DNA of 64,000 bases, taken from contig NZ_VANI01000013.1 in NCBI RefSeq assembly GCF_005771435.1, forward strand, positions 90,834 through 154,833, written 5' to 3'. Each line of letters opens with the position of its first letter. Positions within the stretch are counted from its first letter, which is position 1. This stretch comes from Microbulbifer harenosus. Lineage in GTDB: Bacteria > Pseudomonadota > Gammaproteobacteria > Pseudomonadales > Cellvibrionaceae. The notes below the pieces were generated by a model, which did no database searches, had not been told where the DNA came from, and saw only the letters and a program-made list of their open reading frames with translations. Shown here piece after piece: positions 9,097 to 17,942 of the stretch. The translations under genes were made by a program, and so were the position numbers.

Positions 9097-10396
9097 CGGT
9101 AACCTCAGTGGCAGCGTGTTGCTCTTCCTGAGGTTTTTCCTGCTTGTTGTCGAAATCGAGCACGATCTGCGGCAGCTTTTTCAAACGGCATTGGTGCGCG
9201 GTGATATCGGTGGTGATGTTCTTGTAGTCGTTCAGGATATCGACATTAATAATGCCGACGCCTTCATTTTCGATACACAGTTTTAGTTCGTCAGGCAGTT
9301 TTCCATCGACCATTTTCTTACTGTCGATGGCACCGTCCCACATCACATCAGGCAGACTGCCGGTGAGACCAAACTTGGCAATTTTCAGCGCCTTCAATTC
9401 CATGTGATCGGGAGAGGTACCGCCGCCGCTGAAGGCATTGTTGTAGATATAGATACCTTCGGGATAGGGATCGAAGTCCTGCTGAGTGGACTTGTCGCTG
9501 TAGTAGCCGGCAGCGAAGTAACTGCTGACAATGACGTTGGCGGTGTCGTTATCGGAAATTTCGTTGTTGAAGATTTCCACATAGTCATTGGAATTGATGA
9601 CCACCCCGGAACCCGCAGGCACCGCGGCCACCGGTGTGCCCTCATGACCGAAGTTCTCGGTATTGTTTTTGTAGATCTTATTGTTGTACACCCGGGTGCT
9701 GTGGCCCGGTTGTGGCAGGTTCGGCATGTTGAAGACCAGGATACCGCCGGTGTTGTTGGTGGCGATATTGTCGTATACGTCGGCGCCGATGGTATTTTCG
9801 ATCTCGATACCCGCCACGTTGAACTCGGCGCGATTGTTGCGCACGATCACATTGCGGGACTGCCCCACATAGATCCCGGCGTCCGATGCGCCGATGGCGA
9901 CATTGCCTTCCAGCAGGGTGTTTTCTGTCTGTACTGGGTAGATGCCATAGGCGCCATTCTCGGTCGCTGGGCCGTTGGTCCACTCCACACGGATATTGCG
10001 GATGATGATATTCCGGCCCTCGTTCACCTTCAGCGCATCGCCAATGGTGTCTTCGATGGCCAGGTCCTCAAGGGTGAAGTCGCTGGCGTTGACCAGCAGG
10101 CCTTCAGCGCCCTGAATCTGGTCCTTGAAGGACAGAATAGTCTTGTCCATACCCGCGCCGCGAATGGTCACTCCGTCCACATTCAGAGACAGGCTGCGAT
10201 TCAGCTGGTAGTGGCCCTCCGGAATTTCGATGACGTCGCCGGGCTGTGCCTGGATCAACTGCTTGAGCAGTTGCTTCTGGAAATCCCCGGAGGTCGCGGA
10301 CGTATCCTGCCCCCCGCTGCTGCGGCCACTGTCCTGTGTACAGGCCGCCGCCAGTGCCGCCATTAACGCAACACCCAATTTGACTGGTGCTTTCAT
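9089..10396 (-). CDS. Parallel beta-helix repeat lipoprotein (partner of the diheme cytochrome)
   Basis: 435 residues from the ATG at 10396, which has a GGGAG ribosome site; a longer frame upstream lacks support. The protein has a lipoprotein signal (ALMAALAAAC, Cys 19). It then shows regularly spaced short repeats of the right-handed parallel beta-helix type, for example TIRGAGMDKTILSFKDQ, NIIIRNIRVEWTNGP, NVIVRNNRAEFNVAGIEIEN and TRVYNNKIYKNNTENFG. Such folds usually bind or cleave polysaccharide, but no lyase catalytic site is evident. It sits first in a two-gene operon with the diheme cytochrome and resembles the family I know as TIGR03805. Its function is unknown. Confidence 0.82.
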   Translation of the reverse strand: MKAPVKLGVALMAALAAACTQDSGRSSGGQDTSATSGDFQKQLLKQLIQAQPGDVIEIPEGHYQLNRSLSLNVDGVTIRGAGMDKTILSFKDQIQGAEGLLVNASDFTLEDLAIEDTIGDALKVNEGRNIIIRNIRVEWTNGPATENGAYGIYPVQTENTLLEGNVAIGASDAGIYVGQSRNVIVRNNRAEFNVAGIEIENTIGADVYDNIATNNTGGILVFNMPNLPQPGHSTRVYNNKIYKNNTENFGHEGTPVAAVPAGSGVVINSNDYVEIFNNEISDNDTANVIVSSYFAAGYYSDKSTQQDFDPYPEGIYIYNNAFSGGGTSPDHMELKALKIAKFGLTGSLPDVMWDGAIDSKKMVDGKLPDELKLCIENEGVGIINVDILNDYKNITTDITAHQCRLKKLPQIVLDFDNKQEKPQEEQHAATEVTDA

Positions 10397-10742
10397 GGAT
10401 TCTCCCGCTTTCCTTATCTGAATGTTTTTAGAGTTATGTGTCAGCTCTCCCGGTTCGGACCAACCCGGGATTGATAGCGCAACCGCAGCCGGACAGACGC
10501 TGAGCAGAGCGTCAATTTGTGACCAATTAAGCGCCATTCGTATTATCTGGTACGAATGTACCAATTTTGAGGCGCAAGAAATGGCGACTGCCGTTGGCCG
10601 GATAGTATCCAATGGCCGGTAAGGCGGCAACCGCTAAAACGGAACCCTGTCTCGTTTTAACCAGTCCACCCCAGCATCCAGGCACGACCGTATCCAGACA
10701 CCGCCACAGAAGACATACCCCCGCGCGAGTACCGGTAAATAA
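10397..10742. other. Intergenic region upstream of the beta-helix/cytochrome operon
   Basis: This gap lies between the minus-strand operon start (10396) and the terminator of the next minus-strand gene. It must contain the promoter of the beta-helix/cytochrome pair. I see no convincing coding frame in it. Confidence 0.4.
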
Positions 10743-10775
10743 AAACCCGCGCAGAGTCGTGCTCCGCGCGGGTTT
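10743..10775 (-). terminator. Rho-independent terminator of the Yip1-family gene
   Basis: A 10-bp perfect stem, AAACCCGCGC / GCGCGGGTTT, with a 13-base loop. On the minus strand it is followed by a T-rich run (TTTTTATTT). It lies about 40 bases beyond the stop of the 10818-11420 gene. Confidence 0.85.
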
Positions 10776-10817
10776 GATATTTGTAGCGCCGGGCCGCTGG
10801 GCCCAAACGCCAACCGC

Positions 10818-11420
10818 TCAGTGCTGAAACACCGGTGCCGCCACAAAGCTCCAGAACAGCACGGTAGATACCATCACCACCACCGCCATCACCAGACACA
10901 CGGTGACCACCGCGCTGGCAAAAAGGAAGCCTCGCTCCTCGGAAACATTCAACACAATGGGAATACCCACATACAGCAGGTAAACAGCGTAGGCGACTGC
11001 CAGCGTTGCCAGCAGGATGTCCAGCCACAGAATCGGGTAGAGGCCGGCGGCGCCAGCAACGAAGATCGGCGTTGCGGTAAATCCGGCGATGACCATGCCC
11101 TTCATCGGGTGGGTTTTGGCTCCGTAGGTTTTCGCCATCCAGTGAATAAAGTAACCCACGGCGATCACCGCCAAAATCATGGTGACGTAGAACACCGCTA
11201 CCAGGGAGAGTGCGCTGTTGCTCGTCAGGGTGCGCACCTGTCCGCCGCGGCCGATATTCCAGCCGATTTCGGTGGTGCCGAAGTACCAGCAGAGCGCCGG
11301 CAACAGTGCCAGTACAATAACGTAGGGGATCTGACGGTTAAGCCCTTTTTCTGACAATCCGGCAATTTCCTGCCATTGCCTGCGAGGTTGCACCATCAGG
11401 CCGTAGAGATGATTCAGCAT
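10818..11420 (-). CDS. Yip1-domain integral membrane protein
   Basis: 200 residues with about five membrane helices after a short amphipathic N-terminus (MLNHLYGLMVQPRRQWQEI). The pattern of a P-x-x-x-W near the N-terminus followed by five hydrophobic spans is that of bacterial Yip1/DUF1282 proteins, whose role is undefined. I chose the ATG at 11420 because AGGAG lies seven bases before it. An ATG two codons upstream (11426) would put the ribosome site one base from the start. It is a single-gene unit with its own strong terminator. Confidence 0.8.
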   Translation of the reverse strand: MLNHLYGLMVQPRRQWQEIAGLSEKGLNRQIPYVIVLALLPALCWYFGTTEIGWNIGRGGQVRTLTSNSALSLVAVFYVTMILAVIAVGYFIHWMAKTYGAKTHPMKGMVIAGFTATPIFVAGAAGLYPILWLDILLATLAVAYAVYLLYVGIPIVLNVSEERGFLFASAVVTVCLVMAVVVMVSTVLFWSFVAAPVFQH

Positions 11421-11910
11421 TCCCATTCTCCTCACTCGCGAGGAACCGCACGGCTTGCCGCCGCGGGGGAGAGCCTTTTCTTTCAGGGAGCCACCGTCTT
11501 AACCCGACTCCGTGTCTCAAATTGATCTGGATACTACTTGTCAAAGTGAGGGATACCGCCAAAGGCCATTCCCAGAGTTCCAGCTTCTTGTTTTTGAGCG
11601 CTTTCAAACGCTTGCTTACCGTTTTCCGCGCGAAATTACGCGGCGACCAGCCCGGAACAGATTCATATCAACTGAGTGTCAGTTGGCTGCGCCCCGGACT
11701 CAACAAAGTTGTAACACCCTGGTCATGCAAGTCAACGCGTGCGGTGCGAAAGATAAAAATAAAAATGCGGTCGTTTCTCCTGGAAACAACCGCATTTCAA
11801 AGAGTGCTACCTAATCACTCGACCGATATCCAGTGTCATGATTATTCGCGCGGGAGTGAAAAAACGCGCCGTAATTGCTTGTGCAAAAACAGAAAATGCG
11901 CAAAACGACG
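11421..11910. other. Intergenic region between the Yip1-family gene and ilvE
   Basis: About 490 bases. The ilvE terminator lies at 11763-11797. The remainder should hold the promoter of the Yip1-family gene. Plus-strand open frames here have no ribosome site and no recognisable product. Confidence 0.5.
11763..11797 (-). terminator. Rho-independent terminator downstream of ilvE
   Basis: AAATGCGGTCGTTT pairs with AAACAACCGCATTT across a seven-base loop, with one mismatch. On the minus strand it is followed by a T-rich run (TTTTTATTTTTATC). It lies about 110 bases past the ilvE stop. Confidence 0.75.
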
Positions 11911-12978
11911 TCAGAGACTCGCCACCTGCACCAAATGCATCCAACCGAAGCGGTCCTCCGCCCGGCCCTCCTGAATGTCCAGCAACGCGGTCCGCAGCTG
12001 CATTGCAACCGGCCCGGGCGCCTGTGCCAACCGGTACCGTTGCTCGCCATCACCCAATTCACTAATGGGGCTGACAATCGCGGCGGTACCGCAGGCGAAC
12101 GCTTCGGTACAGGTACCGGACGCTACCAGCTGCAGTAGATCGTCGATATCGATCGCCCGCTCGTGCACCTCAAGCCCCGCATCGCGCGCCAAGGTCAGCA
12201 GGGACTCGCGGGTAACCCCCTCGAGAATTGACCCGTTTAATGCCGGGGTGTGCAGCGCGCCGTCCATCACCGCAAAAAAATTCATGCCGGAAAGCTCGTC
12301 CACTGTGTGGCGGTTGCCCGGGTTGAGCCACAGCGACTGGTCGTAACCGCGTGCCTTGAGCCGGGAAATACTCTGCAGAGACGCGGCGTAATTGCCCCCT
12401 ACTTTGGCATCTCCGGTGCCGCCAACCGCGGCGCGGCTGTCTTCACGCTCCACCCACAGGCGCATATTGCCGGGATGGTAGGCCTCCGACGGGCTCGCAA
12501 TCACGTAAAACTCGTAAGCGCGGCTCGCAGTAACTGAAAGGTCCGGCTGGGTGCCCATAAGGAAGGGACGCACATACAGGGATTCACCACTGTTGCCGGG
12601 CACCAGGCCGGCGCAGTGCGCAACGACCACGTTCACCGCGTCCATAAACAAAGACTCTGGTACCGGCGGCATGCACAAGCGCTGCGCGGAGTGCGCCATG
12701 CGTGCCGCATTGCGCTCCGGGCGGAACAGGCCAATACCCTCATCACCATAACGATAGGCTTTCAACCCCTCGAAACAGGATTGGGCGTAGTGCAGAACCT
12801 TGGCCGCCGGGTCTAGCGCCAGCGGACCATAGGGCAGCAGCTCGCCATCACTCCAGCGCCCGTCCTGAAAGCGGGCACGGAACATGACCGGGGCCATCAC
12901 GGTACCGAAACCCAGTCTCTCCGGCATTTCGAATCCCCGCAGACTGGCGATAGCTTCCGGTTGTATTTTTATGCTCAC
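11911..12978 (-). CDS. ilvE: Branched-chain amino acid aminotransferase
   Basis: 355 residues from a GTG at 12978 preceded by GGGAG. The longer frame upstream has no start signal. This is a PLP-dependent fold-type IV aminotransferase that interconverts Leu/Ile/Val and their 2-oxo acids. Seen: the substrate-face motif HYAQSCFEGLKAYR, the Schiff-base lysine in GDAKVGGNYAASLQ, the ELSGMNFF segment and a final IQEG...FGWMHLV block typical of the longer (about 360-residue) BCAT group. It stands alone here and is not in an ilv operon. leuA, another branched-chain gene, lies far away in the same window. Confidence 0.93.
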   Translation of the reverse strand: MSIKIQPEAIASLRGFEMPERLGFGTVMAPVMFRARFQDGRWSDGELLPYGPLALDPAAKVLHYAQSCFEGLKAYRYGDEGIGLFRPERNAARMAHSAQRLCMPPVPESLFMDAVNVVVAHCAGLVPGNSGESLYVRPFLMGTQPDLSVTASRAYEFYVIASPSEAYHPGNMRLWVEREDSRAAVGGTGDAKVGGNYAASLQSISRLKARGYDQSLWLNPGNRHTVDELSGMNFFAVMDGALHTPALNGSILEGVTRESLLTLARDAGLEVHERAIDIDDLLQLVASGTCTEAFACGTAAIVSPISELGDGEQRYRLAQAPGPVAMQLRTALLDIQEGRAEDRFGWMHLVQVASL

Positions 12979-13712
12979 AAAGCTCTCCCACTGAAGATTG
13001 CACAGTTTCGCTTTAACGCGTGAATTATGCCCCCAAACCGCAGCCAGTCCAAACACAACAACCACAAACATTGGCCTATGCGCAACAATATCGAACAATT
13101 CAGCATCATAATAGGATGAATCACACCCACATGGCGCGACGGGCACCCGTTGCGCCCACCACGCCCCCAAACCACAAACTAGACCGGGTAGCGCAACAGC
13201 GCGCCCTCGGCCGTCGGGGTTTGCATCCCGGCAGAAATTATTGGCACCGGGTTTTGTGAAAATGCCCGTTATCCATTCTCACGACTGCCAGACTCAGTGG
13301 GCTCTGGGCAGGTTGCATCCTGTCATTCAGTACGGGTATTTCCACACAATCGCGCACTGGCGCCCCACCCTACGCGGGGAAGTAAAGCGCGAAAATTCGT
13401 TGGCTATACTCAGAAATACATGGGCGGTGCTCGCCAAATGCAAGAGAAACCAGCGCCAGGTTGCAGAATGTGTAGCCTGATACGTTTCCCCGGCACCAAA
13501 GCCCAGCGTCGAAATCGACAACACACCGGGAAACCGGCAGGAACGTGAACGAACCACACTTCAGGGAGAGAAGTTCCGCGCAACCGGAGTTGCCACAGGC
13601 GCTTTTGCGTCTGCAACAGCCACCGGACTGACCGCGGAATTCGCGCTCATCGCGTATCCGCGCAGTGGATAGCGGCGGGCCTTGCACAACATGGAATGGA
13701 AGTGGTTCAACC
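12979..13712. other. Intergenic region before the unknown envelope gene cluster
   Basis: About 730 bases between the divergent ilvE and the first cluster gene, so promoters for both directions are expected. I see no ncRNA, repeat or coding frame that I can support. The open frames on both strands look like chance. Confidence 0.45.
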
Positions 13713-15020
13713 GTGACACAGACAGATACCAGCAACGCAATTGCTATCGGCTTGATGTTTACAGCCTCAGCTCTGCTGTGTGGCCCTGTCGCGGCGGAAG
13801 AAGTATCCGCGCTCGACTCAGCCCTAGACAATGCCAAGGCTCCCCCGGCGGCTTACATAGAAGCGGCCTCCAAACCACTGGAAAAACCCAAACGGCAGCT
13901 GCGTCCGTCGAAAGCAGCCGATGATTACCGCGATCGGATTGAGGAAATGGAAGCCGAGTACGGTGCCTATGGCGCCGGTATTGATGAGCAGCTCATTGGT
14001 TTGGGCAACGCTCTGCAACGCATGGGTTCGCACGAGGAAGCCATTGCCCAGTTCCGCCGCGCCATGCTGATCAACCGCGTGAATGAAGGGCTCTACTCCC
14101 TGAATCAGGTGCCGATGATCGAGCGCATGATCGAAAGCCAGATCGCACTGAACCAATGGGAAGATGCCAACGACAACCAGGAATACCTGTTCTGGCTGCA
14201 TGCAAAAAATTACGGGGAAAAAGATCCGCGCATGCTGCCAATTATCAATACGCTGAGCAACTGGCATCTGCAGGCTTACATCGATGAAAAAGGCACGACG
14301 CTGTTCGAGCACCTGATCAATGCCACCAATCTCTATGCGTTGGCGGTGGATATCATTTCTCAGAACTTCGGCGCCAATGATCTGCGTCTAGTGGAAGCCC
14401 TGCGCGGTCTCAAAGCCACAAATTATTACCTCGCTACTTACAACGGCGAGCCGCAGGAAGCGGTGGTGATTAACACCAGTTTTGGCGGCGGTGATCTCAG
14501 CCCGGACCGCCGCGCAAAGCTGGACCACTACCGGATGAACAGTTTCAGTTCCGGTAAAACGGCGATCACCAAGATCATGGATGTGTACCAGAAAAACCCC
14601 GCGTCACCGCCGGCGGCTTCCGCCAAGGCCAAGGTCGAACTGGGTGACTGGTACATGATGTTCAACAAATGGCACTCCGCCCGGGAAACCTATGGCGAAG
14701 CCTATCAGGCGCTGTGGGACAACGGCGCCACCAACCGGGAAATCGAGGAAATTTTCGGGCGGCCTGCCGCTCTGCCGGCCCTGCCATTTCTCGAAGAAGA
14801 TCGCGAGGCGCTGGCAAATTCCTATGTGACGGTTTCCTACGATGTAACCGCCTTCGGCAAGGCGCGCAATATCCGCATCATCAGTGCCAGACCGGAAGAC
14901 AAGGTCAGTATTCGTTCGCGGGTGCGCAATGTATTGCAAAAAGCAAAATTCCGCCCGCGGTTTGAAAATGGTGAGCCGGTAGAAACCACCGGCATTGTGC
15001 AAAAGTTTGTCTTTGAATGA
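13713..15020 (+). CDS. Exported TPR-like protein with a TonB-C-like C-terminus (cluster gene 1)
   Basis: About 435 residues if the GTG at 13713 is used. A GTG at 13665 and an ATG at 13755 are alternatives. A signal peptide ends near GPVAA (about residue 28). The middle is helical with TPR-like pairs (IDEQLIGLGNALQRMGSHEE, AIAQFRRAMLINR). The last 70 residues (from SYVTVSYDVTAFGKARNIRI to TTGIVQKFVFE) have the strand pattern of TonB C-terminal domains, including the K-A-K-F-R-P step. The protein is probably periplasmic. It is the first gene of a long same-strand block that includes an ExbB-like channel, which makes a TonB-like domain notable. The exact function is unknown. Confidence 0.7.
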   Translation: MTQTDTSNAIAIGLMFTASALLCGPVAAEEVSALDSALDNAKAPPAAYIEAASKPLEKPKRQLRPSKAADDYRDRIEEMEAEYGAYGAGIDEQLIGLGNALQRMGSHEEAIAQFRRAMLINRVNEGLYSLNQVPMIERMIESQIALNQWEDANDNQEYLFWLHAKNYGEKDPRMLPIINTLSNWHLQAYIDEKGTTLFEHLINATNLYALAVDIISQNFGANDLRLVEALRGLKATNYYLATYNGEPQEAVVINTSFGGGDLSPDRRAKLDHYRMNSFSSGKTAITKIMDVYQKNPASPPAASAKAKVELGDWYMMFNKWHSARETYGEAYQALWDNGATNREIEEIFGRPAALPALPFLEEDREALANSYVTVSYDVTAFGKARNIRIISARPEDKVSIRSRVRNVLQKAKFRPRFENGEPVETTGIVQKFVFE

Positions 15021-15210
15021 AGAAAGCGTGTTCGACTGATGTAGCGAATTTGGTTTGAGTCTGACGAGAGCCCTGATAAGGCTTGCGGAAAAACTGGCAG
15101 CAATTGGCTTCTGCCGGAAAAACCTCGAAAGACAAAAACTGTCGAACAAATAACAGGAAACGGGCCGCTGCGATTCCGCCGCGGCCCGTGAACGCATCAG
15201 GAGATGACCC

Positions 15211-16614
15211 ATGGTATTAAGGACGATTGCTCAGCGCTTTACCCATACATCCGTCCATTTGCACAGTCTGCGCTGGCAAAGCCTGGCCTCCGTAGTAGTG
15301 CTGGCCGCGGTCATCAGCGGCTGCAAAAACCAGCAGACCCAGCAGCAGCCTCCGGCGCAGCCACAACAGTCTCAGTCGCAGTCCTCGAGTTCGTCCCAGT
15401 CCCAGTCACAGTCACAATCGCAGTCGCAGTCTTCGAGCTCTTCGTCATCGAGCCAGTCGCAATCGAGCCCGTCTACGGCCAGCAGCATGCCCTCGCCCAG
15501 TTCTCCGAGCAGCAGCCGCAGCCCGAGCATGTCCACGGCGAGTAGCCGCGCGCAGCCGAATACGTCTTTCCCGAGCATCGAATCCGGCGACCGCTCCAGT
15601 GAGCAGTCCAGCACATCCTCGCGCAGTGGTGAGGAATCGGCGCGGCGGTCCCGCTCCCAGAGCAGCAGCGATGGCGAGCCCACCGCCAGCAGAAGTCCGT
15701 CGACGCCGGTGTACAACGAGTCCGACCAACGCCCGGAAGAATCCCGTATGCCGCCGGACCCATCCTCCAATAAGGAAGGTCAGCCGCCGGATGAAATTGA
15801 TTTCTCGGAAGAGCAGCAGACTGCCAGCAGTAGTGCATCTTCGAGCTCATCCTCGAGTGCGTCTTCCAGTTCATCCAGTAGCGCATCGTCGAGCAGTGCG
15901 TCATCCAGCAGTTCATCATCCAACAGTTCGTCATCCAGCAGTGCATCTGCCAGCGGTGCGCCGAGCAGCGCTTCTAGCAGCACTCCGTCCAGCAATTCCC
16001 CTTCGGGGGCCCAAGGTGGAGGACAAAGCGGAGAGCAGTCCACCGCTGCGGCCGGCGGTCAAGCCGGTGGTGGCGCGCCCGCCAGTGCCTCCAGCACCGG
16101 CAGCCCACCCAGCGGCAGTGGCGCGCCCAACGAGGCACCGATGAGCGCCGCGGAACGGGTGGCGGAGTTGGAAGGAAGATTCGAATCCACTATGGCCACC
16201 TACGACGGAATGATCCTGCGTGAGCGGGATTACGTGCGTAACCGCCCCGCGTCCGCCGAGGAGGAGACCGCAGAAGACGAGGCGCCCCCCGGTGAGTCGC
16301 TGGAAGATCTGATCGAATCCGCGGAAGCCGAATTACCGCCCGCGCCCCCGTCTGGCGGCGGTGAACCTGGCGGCGGTCCAGAAGAAAACAACTCCAGCGG
16401 CCAGGCCACCGGCCCCGGTCTCCCAACCAAGGGCCGCAAAGGTGAATACAACCACACCAACACCGCTGTGGTAGTTCCCGCCGATGTTCCCACCGGCGAT
16501 GACGACGACGTAGTGGCACGCCAGATCCGCGAGGCGGCCATGCGCGAATCCGATCCCGAACTGCGGGAAAAACTCTGGGAAGAGTATCGGAAATATAAAA
16601 AAACTCAGAAATGA
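15211..16614 (+). CDS. Serine/glutamine-rich lipoprotein with conserved charged C-terminus (cluster gene 2)
   Basis: 467 residues with an AGGAG ribosome site. A long signal ends VISGC (lipid Cys 38). The mature protein starts with a Gln/Ser low-complexity tract (about residues 40-85). A second, almost pure Ser tract follows at about 207-260, made from repeated AGC/TCG/TCC codons. Gly/Pro-rich linkers come next. The last 130 residues look folded or helical, from MSAAERVAELEGRFESTMA to DDDDVVARQIREAAMRESDP, ending in a Lys-rich tail. The Ser tracts probably form a flexible stalk from the membrane to the C-terminal region. No enzyme motif is present. Confidence 0.75.
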   Translation: MVLRTIAQRFTHTSVHLHSLRWQSLASVVVLAAVISGCKNQQTQQQPPAQPQQSQSQSSSSSQSQSQSQSQSQSSSSSSSSQSQSSPSTASSMPSPSSPSSSRSPSMSTASSRAQPNTSFPSIESGDRSSEQSSTSSRSGEESARRSRSQSSSDGEPTASRSPSTPVYNESDQRPEESRMPPDPSSNKEGQPPDEIDFSEEQQTASSSASSSSSSSASSSSSSSASSSSASSSSSSSNSSSSSSASASGAPSSASSSTPSSNSPSGAQGGGQSGEQSTAAAGGQAGGGAPASASSTGSPPSGSGAPNEAPMSAAERVAELEGRFESTMATYDGMILRERDYVRNRPASAEEETAEDEAPPGESLEDLIESAEAELPPAPPSGGGEPGGGPEENNSSGQATGPGLPTKGRKGEYNHTNTAVVVPADVPTGDDDDVVARQIREAAMRESDPELREKLWEEYRKYKKTQK

Positions 16615-16644
16615 AGATGAAAATTCATCAGGGAGAGTAGTGAT

Positions 16645-17841
16645 ATGTTTTTCTCGTACGCACGCAGCGCCCTGTACAGCCTGACACTGGGTTTATTGAC
16701 TCTCGTCGGCTGCACCACCACCGAGGTGCGCACCACCGCCTACACACCACTCACGGTAGAGGACGCCGCTATTGCGGAAAACCGACTACTCGATGTGGGC
16801 ATCGTCCAATTCAATGCGGGCTTGAATCAGGAGGACGAACTGGAAGAGGACGACCTGGTCTTCCCGGAACTGCGCCGCGCGGAATCCCGTTACATTGCCG
16901 TCACTCTCGCGGATGCGGTGCAATCCAGCCAGGGCTGGGGGGCGGTGCGGGTGGTTCCCAGCGAGCGCACCAATATCGACGTGACCGTCACAGGGAAAAT
17001 TGTGCAGTCCGACGGTGAAACGCTCACCGTGGATGTCACCGTCGTCGACTCCCGCGGCCAGGTGTGGTTTACCCGACAATACACCGAGCAGGCGTCCCAC
17101 TACGCCTACGACCGCAAACATCCCACCGAGGGCGATGCGTTCCAGGGCATTTACAATCGCATATCCAACGACATGCTGATTTATCGGCAGGGATTGTCGG
17201 ACCAGTACATCGCGGAGTTGCGCACGATCTCCGAAATCAAGTTTGCCCAGAGCTTTTCTCCCAGAGCCTTCGAACGCTACCTGGTACAAGACCAAAACGG
17301 TCTTTACCGACTCACTGCGCTGCCCGCGGATAACGACCCGATGCTGATACGCGTGCGTCAGATCCGCGAGCGCGATTACCTGTTCGTGGACACATTGCAG
17401 GGCTACTACGACACCTTCGTAAAAACCATGGAGACCCCCTATCAGGAGTGGCGAGCCATGAGTTATGAAGAAGTGAAAGAAATGCGCGAACTCAAACGCA
17501 AGGCCCGCAACAACACCATCATGGGCGTGGCCGCAATCGTCGGCGGTATTGCCGCGGCTGGCGCCGGCGGCGGTGCGGCACGCCAGGCAGGCAATGTCGC
17601 CGTGGCTGGCGGTGGTTATCTTGTAAAAAGCGGATTTGATCGCCGAGCGGAAGCCAAAATGCACATCGAGGCACTGCAGGAACTCGGCGACTCCATGGAG
17701 GCGGAAGTGGAACCCCGCATCGTGGAGCTGGAAGACCGCACCGTGACCTTGTCCGGTTCGGTGGAAAACCAGTACCAGCAGTGGCGCGAACTGTTAAAAG
17801 AAATCTATGAAGTGGAAACCGGCGGCATAAGCGATATCTAA
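16645..17841 (+). CDS. Lipoprotein with glycine-rich hydrophobic segment (cluster gene 3)
   Basis: 398 residues with a GGGAG ribosome site eight bases before the ATG. The lipoprotein signal ends LTLVGC (Cys 23). An alpha/beta domain follows (about 45-165), with strands such as LDVGIVQFNAGL and IDVTVTGKIVQSDG. Then comes a helical region. A Gly/Ala-rich hydrophobic stretch lies at about 290-330 (MGVAAIVGGIAAAGAGGG), which could insert in or lie along a membrane. The tail is acidic. Family unknown to me. Its position between other exported proteins on the same strand suggests a structural envelope part. Confidence 0.75.
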   Translation: MFFSYARSALYSLTLGLLTLVGCTTTEVRTTAYTPLTVEDAAIAENRLLDVGIVQFNAGLNQEDELEEDDLVFPELRRAESRYIAVTLADAVQSSQGWGAVRVVPSERTNIDVTVTGKIVQSDGETLTVDVTVVDSRGQVWFTRQYTEQASHYAYDRKHPTEGDAFQGIYNRISNDMLIYRQGLSDQYIAELRTISEIKFAQSFSPRAFERYLVQDQNGLYRLTALPADNDPMLIRVRQIRERDYLFVDTLQGYYDTFVKTMETPYQEWRAMSYEEVKEMRELKRKARNNTIMGVAAIVGGIAAAGAGGGAARQAGNVAVAGGGYLVKSGFDRRAEAKMHIEALQELGDSMEAEVEPRIVELEDRTVTLSGSVENQYQQWRELLKEIYEVETGGISDI

Positions 17842-17942
17842 GCCCCCGGACCTTTCCTGGAAACACGCTCGGTCGGCAGCGGGGATCAAGCCATCCCCGT
17901 CTGCCGGCGACCCGAAAATAACAGCGAACGGTGCGGAACATT

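Noticed and set aside
15390..15980. Short repeats that could be mistaken for a CRISPR array or satellite
   Set aside because: They are degenerate Ser/Gln codons in an open frame with a signal peptide. No constant repeat or spacer length exists.
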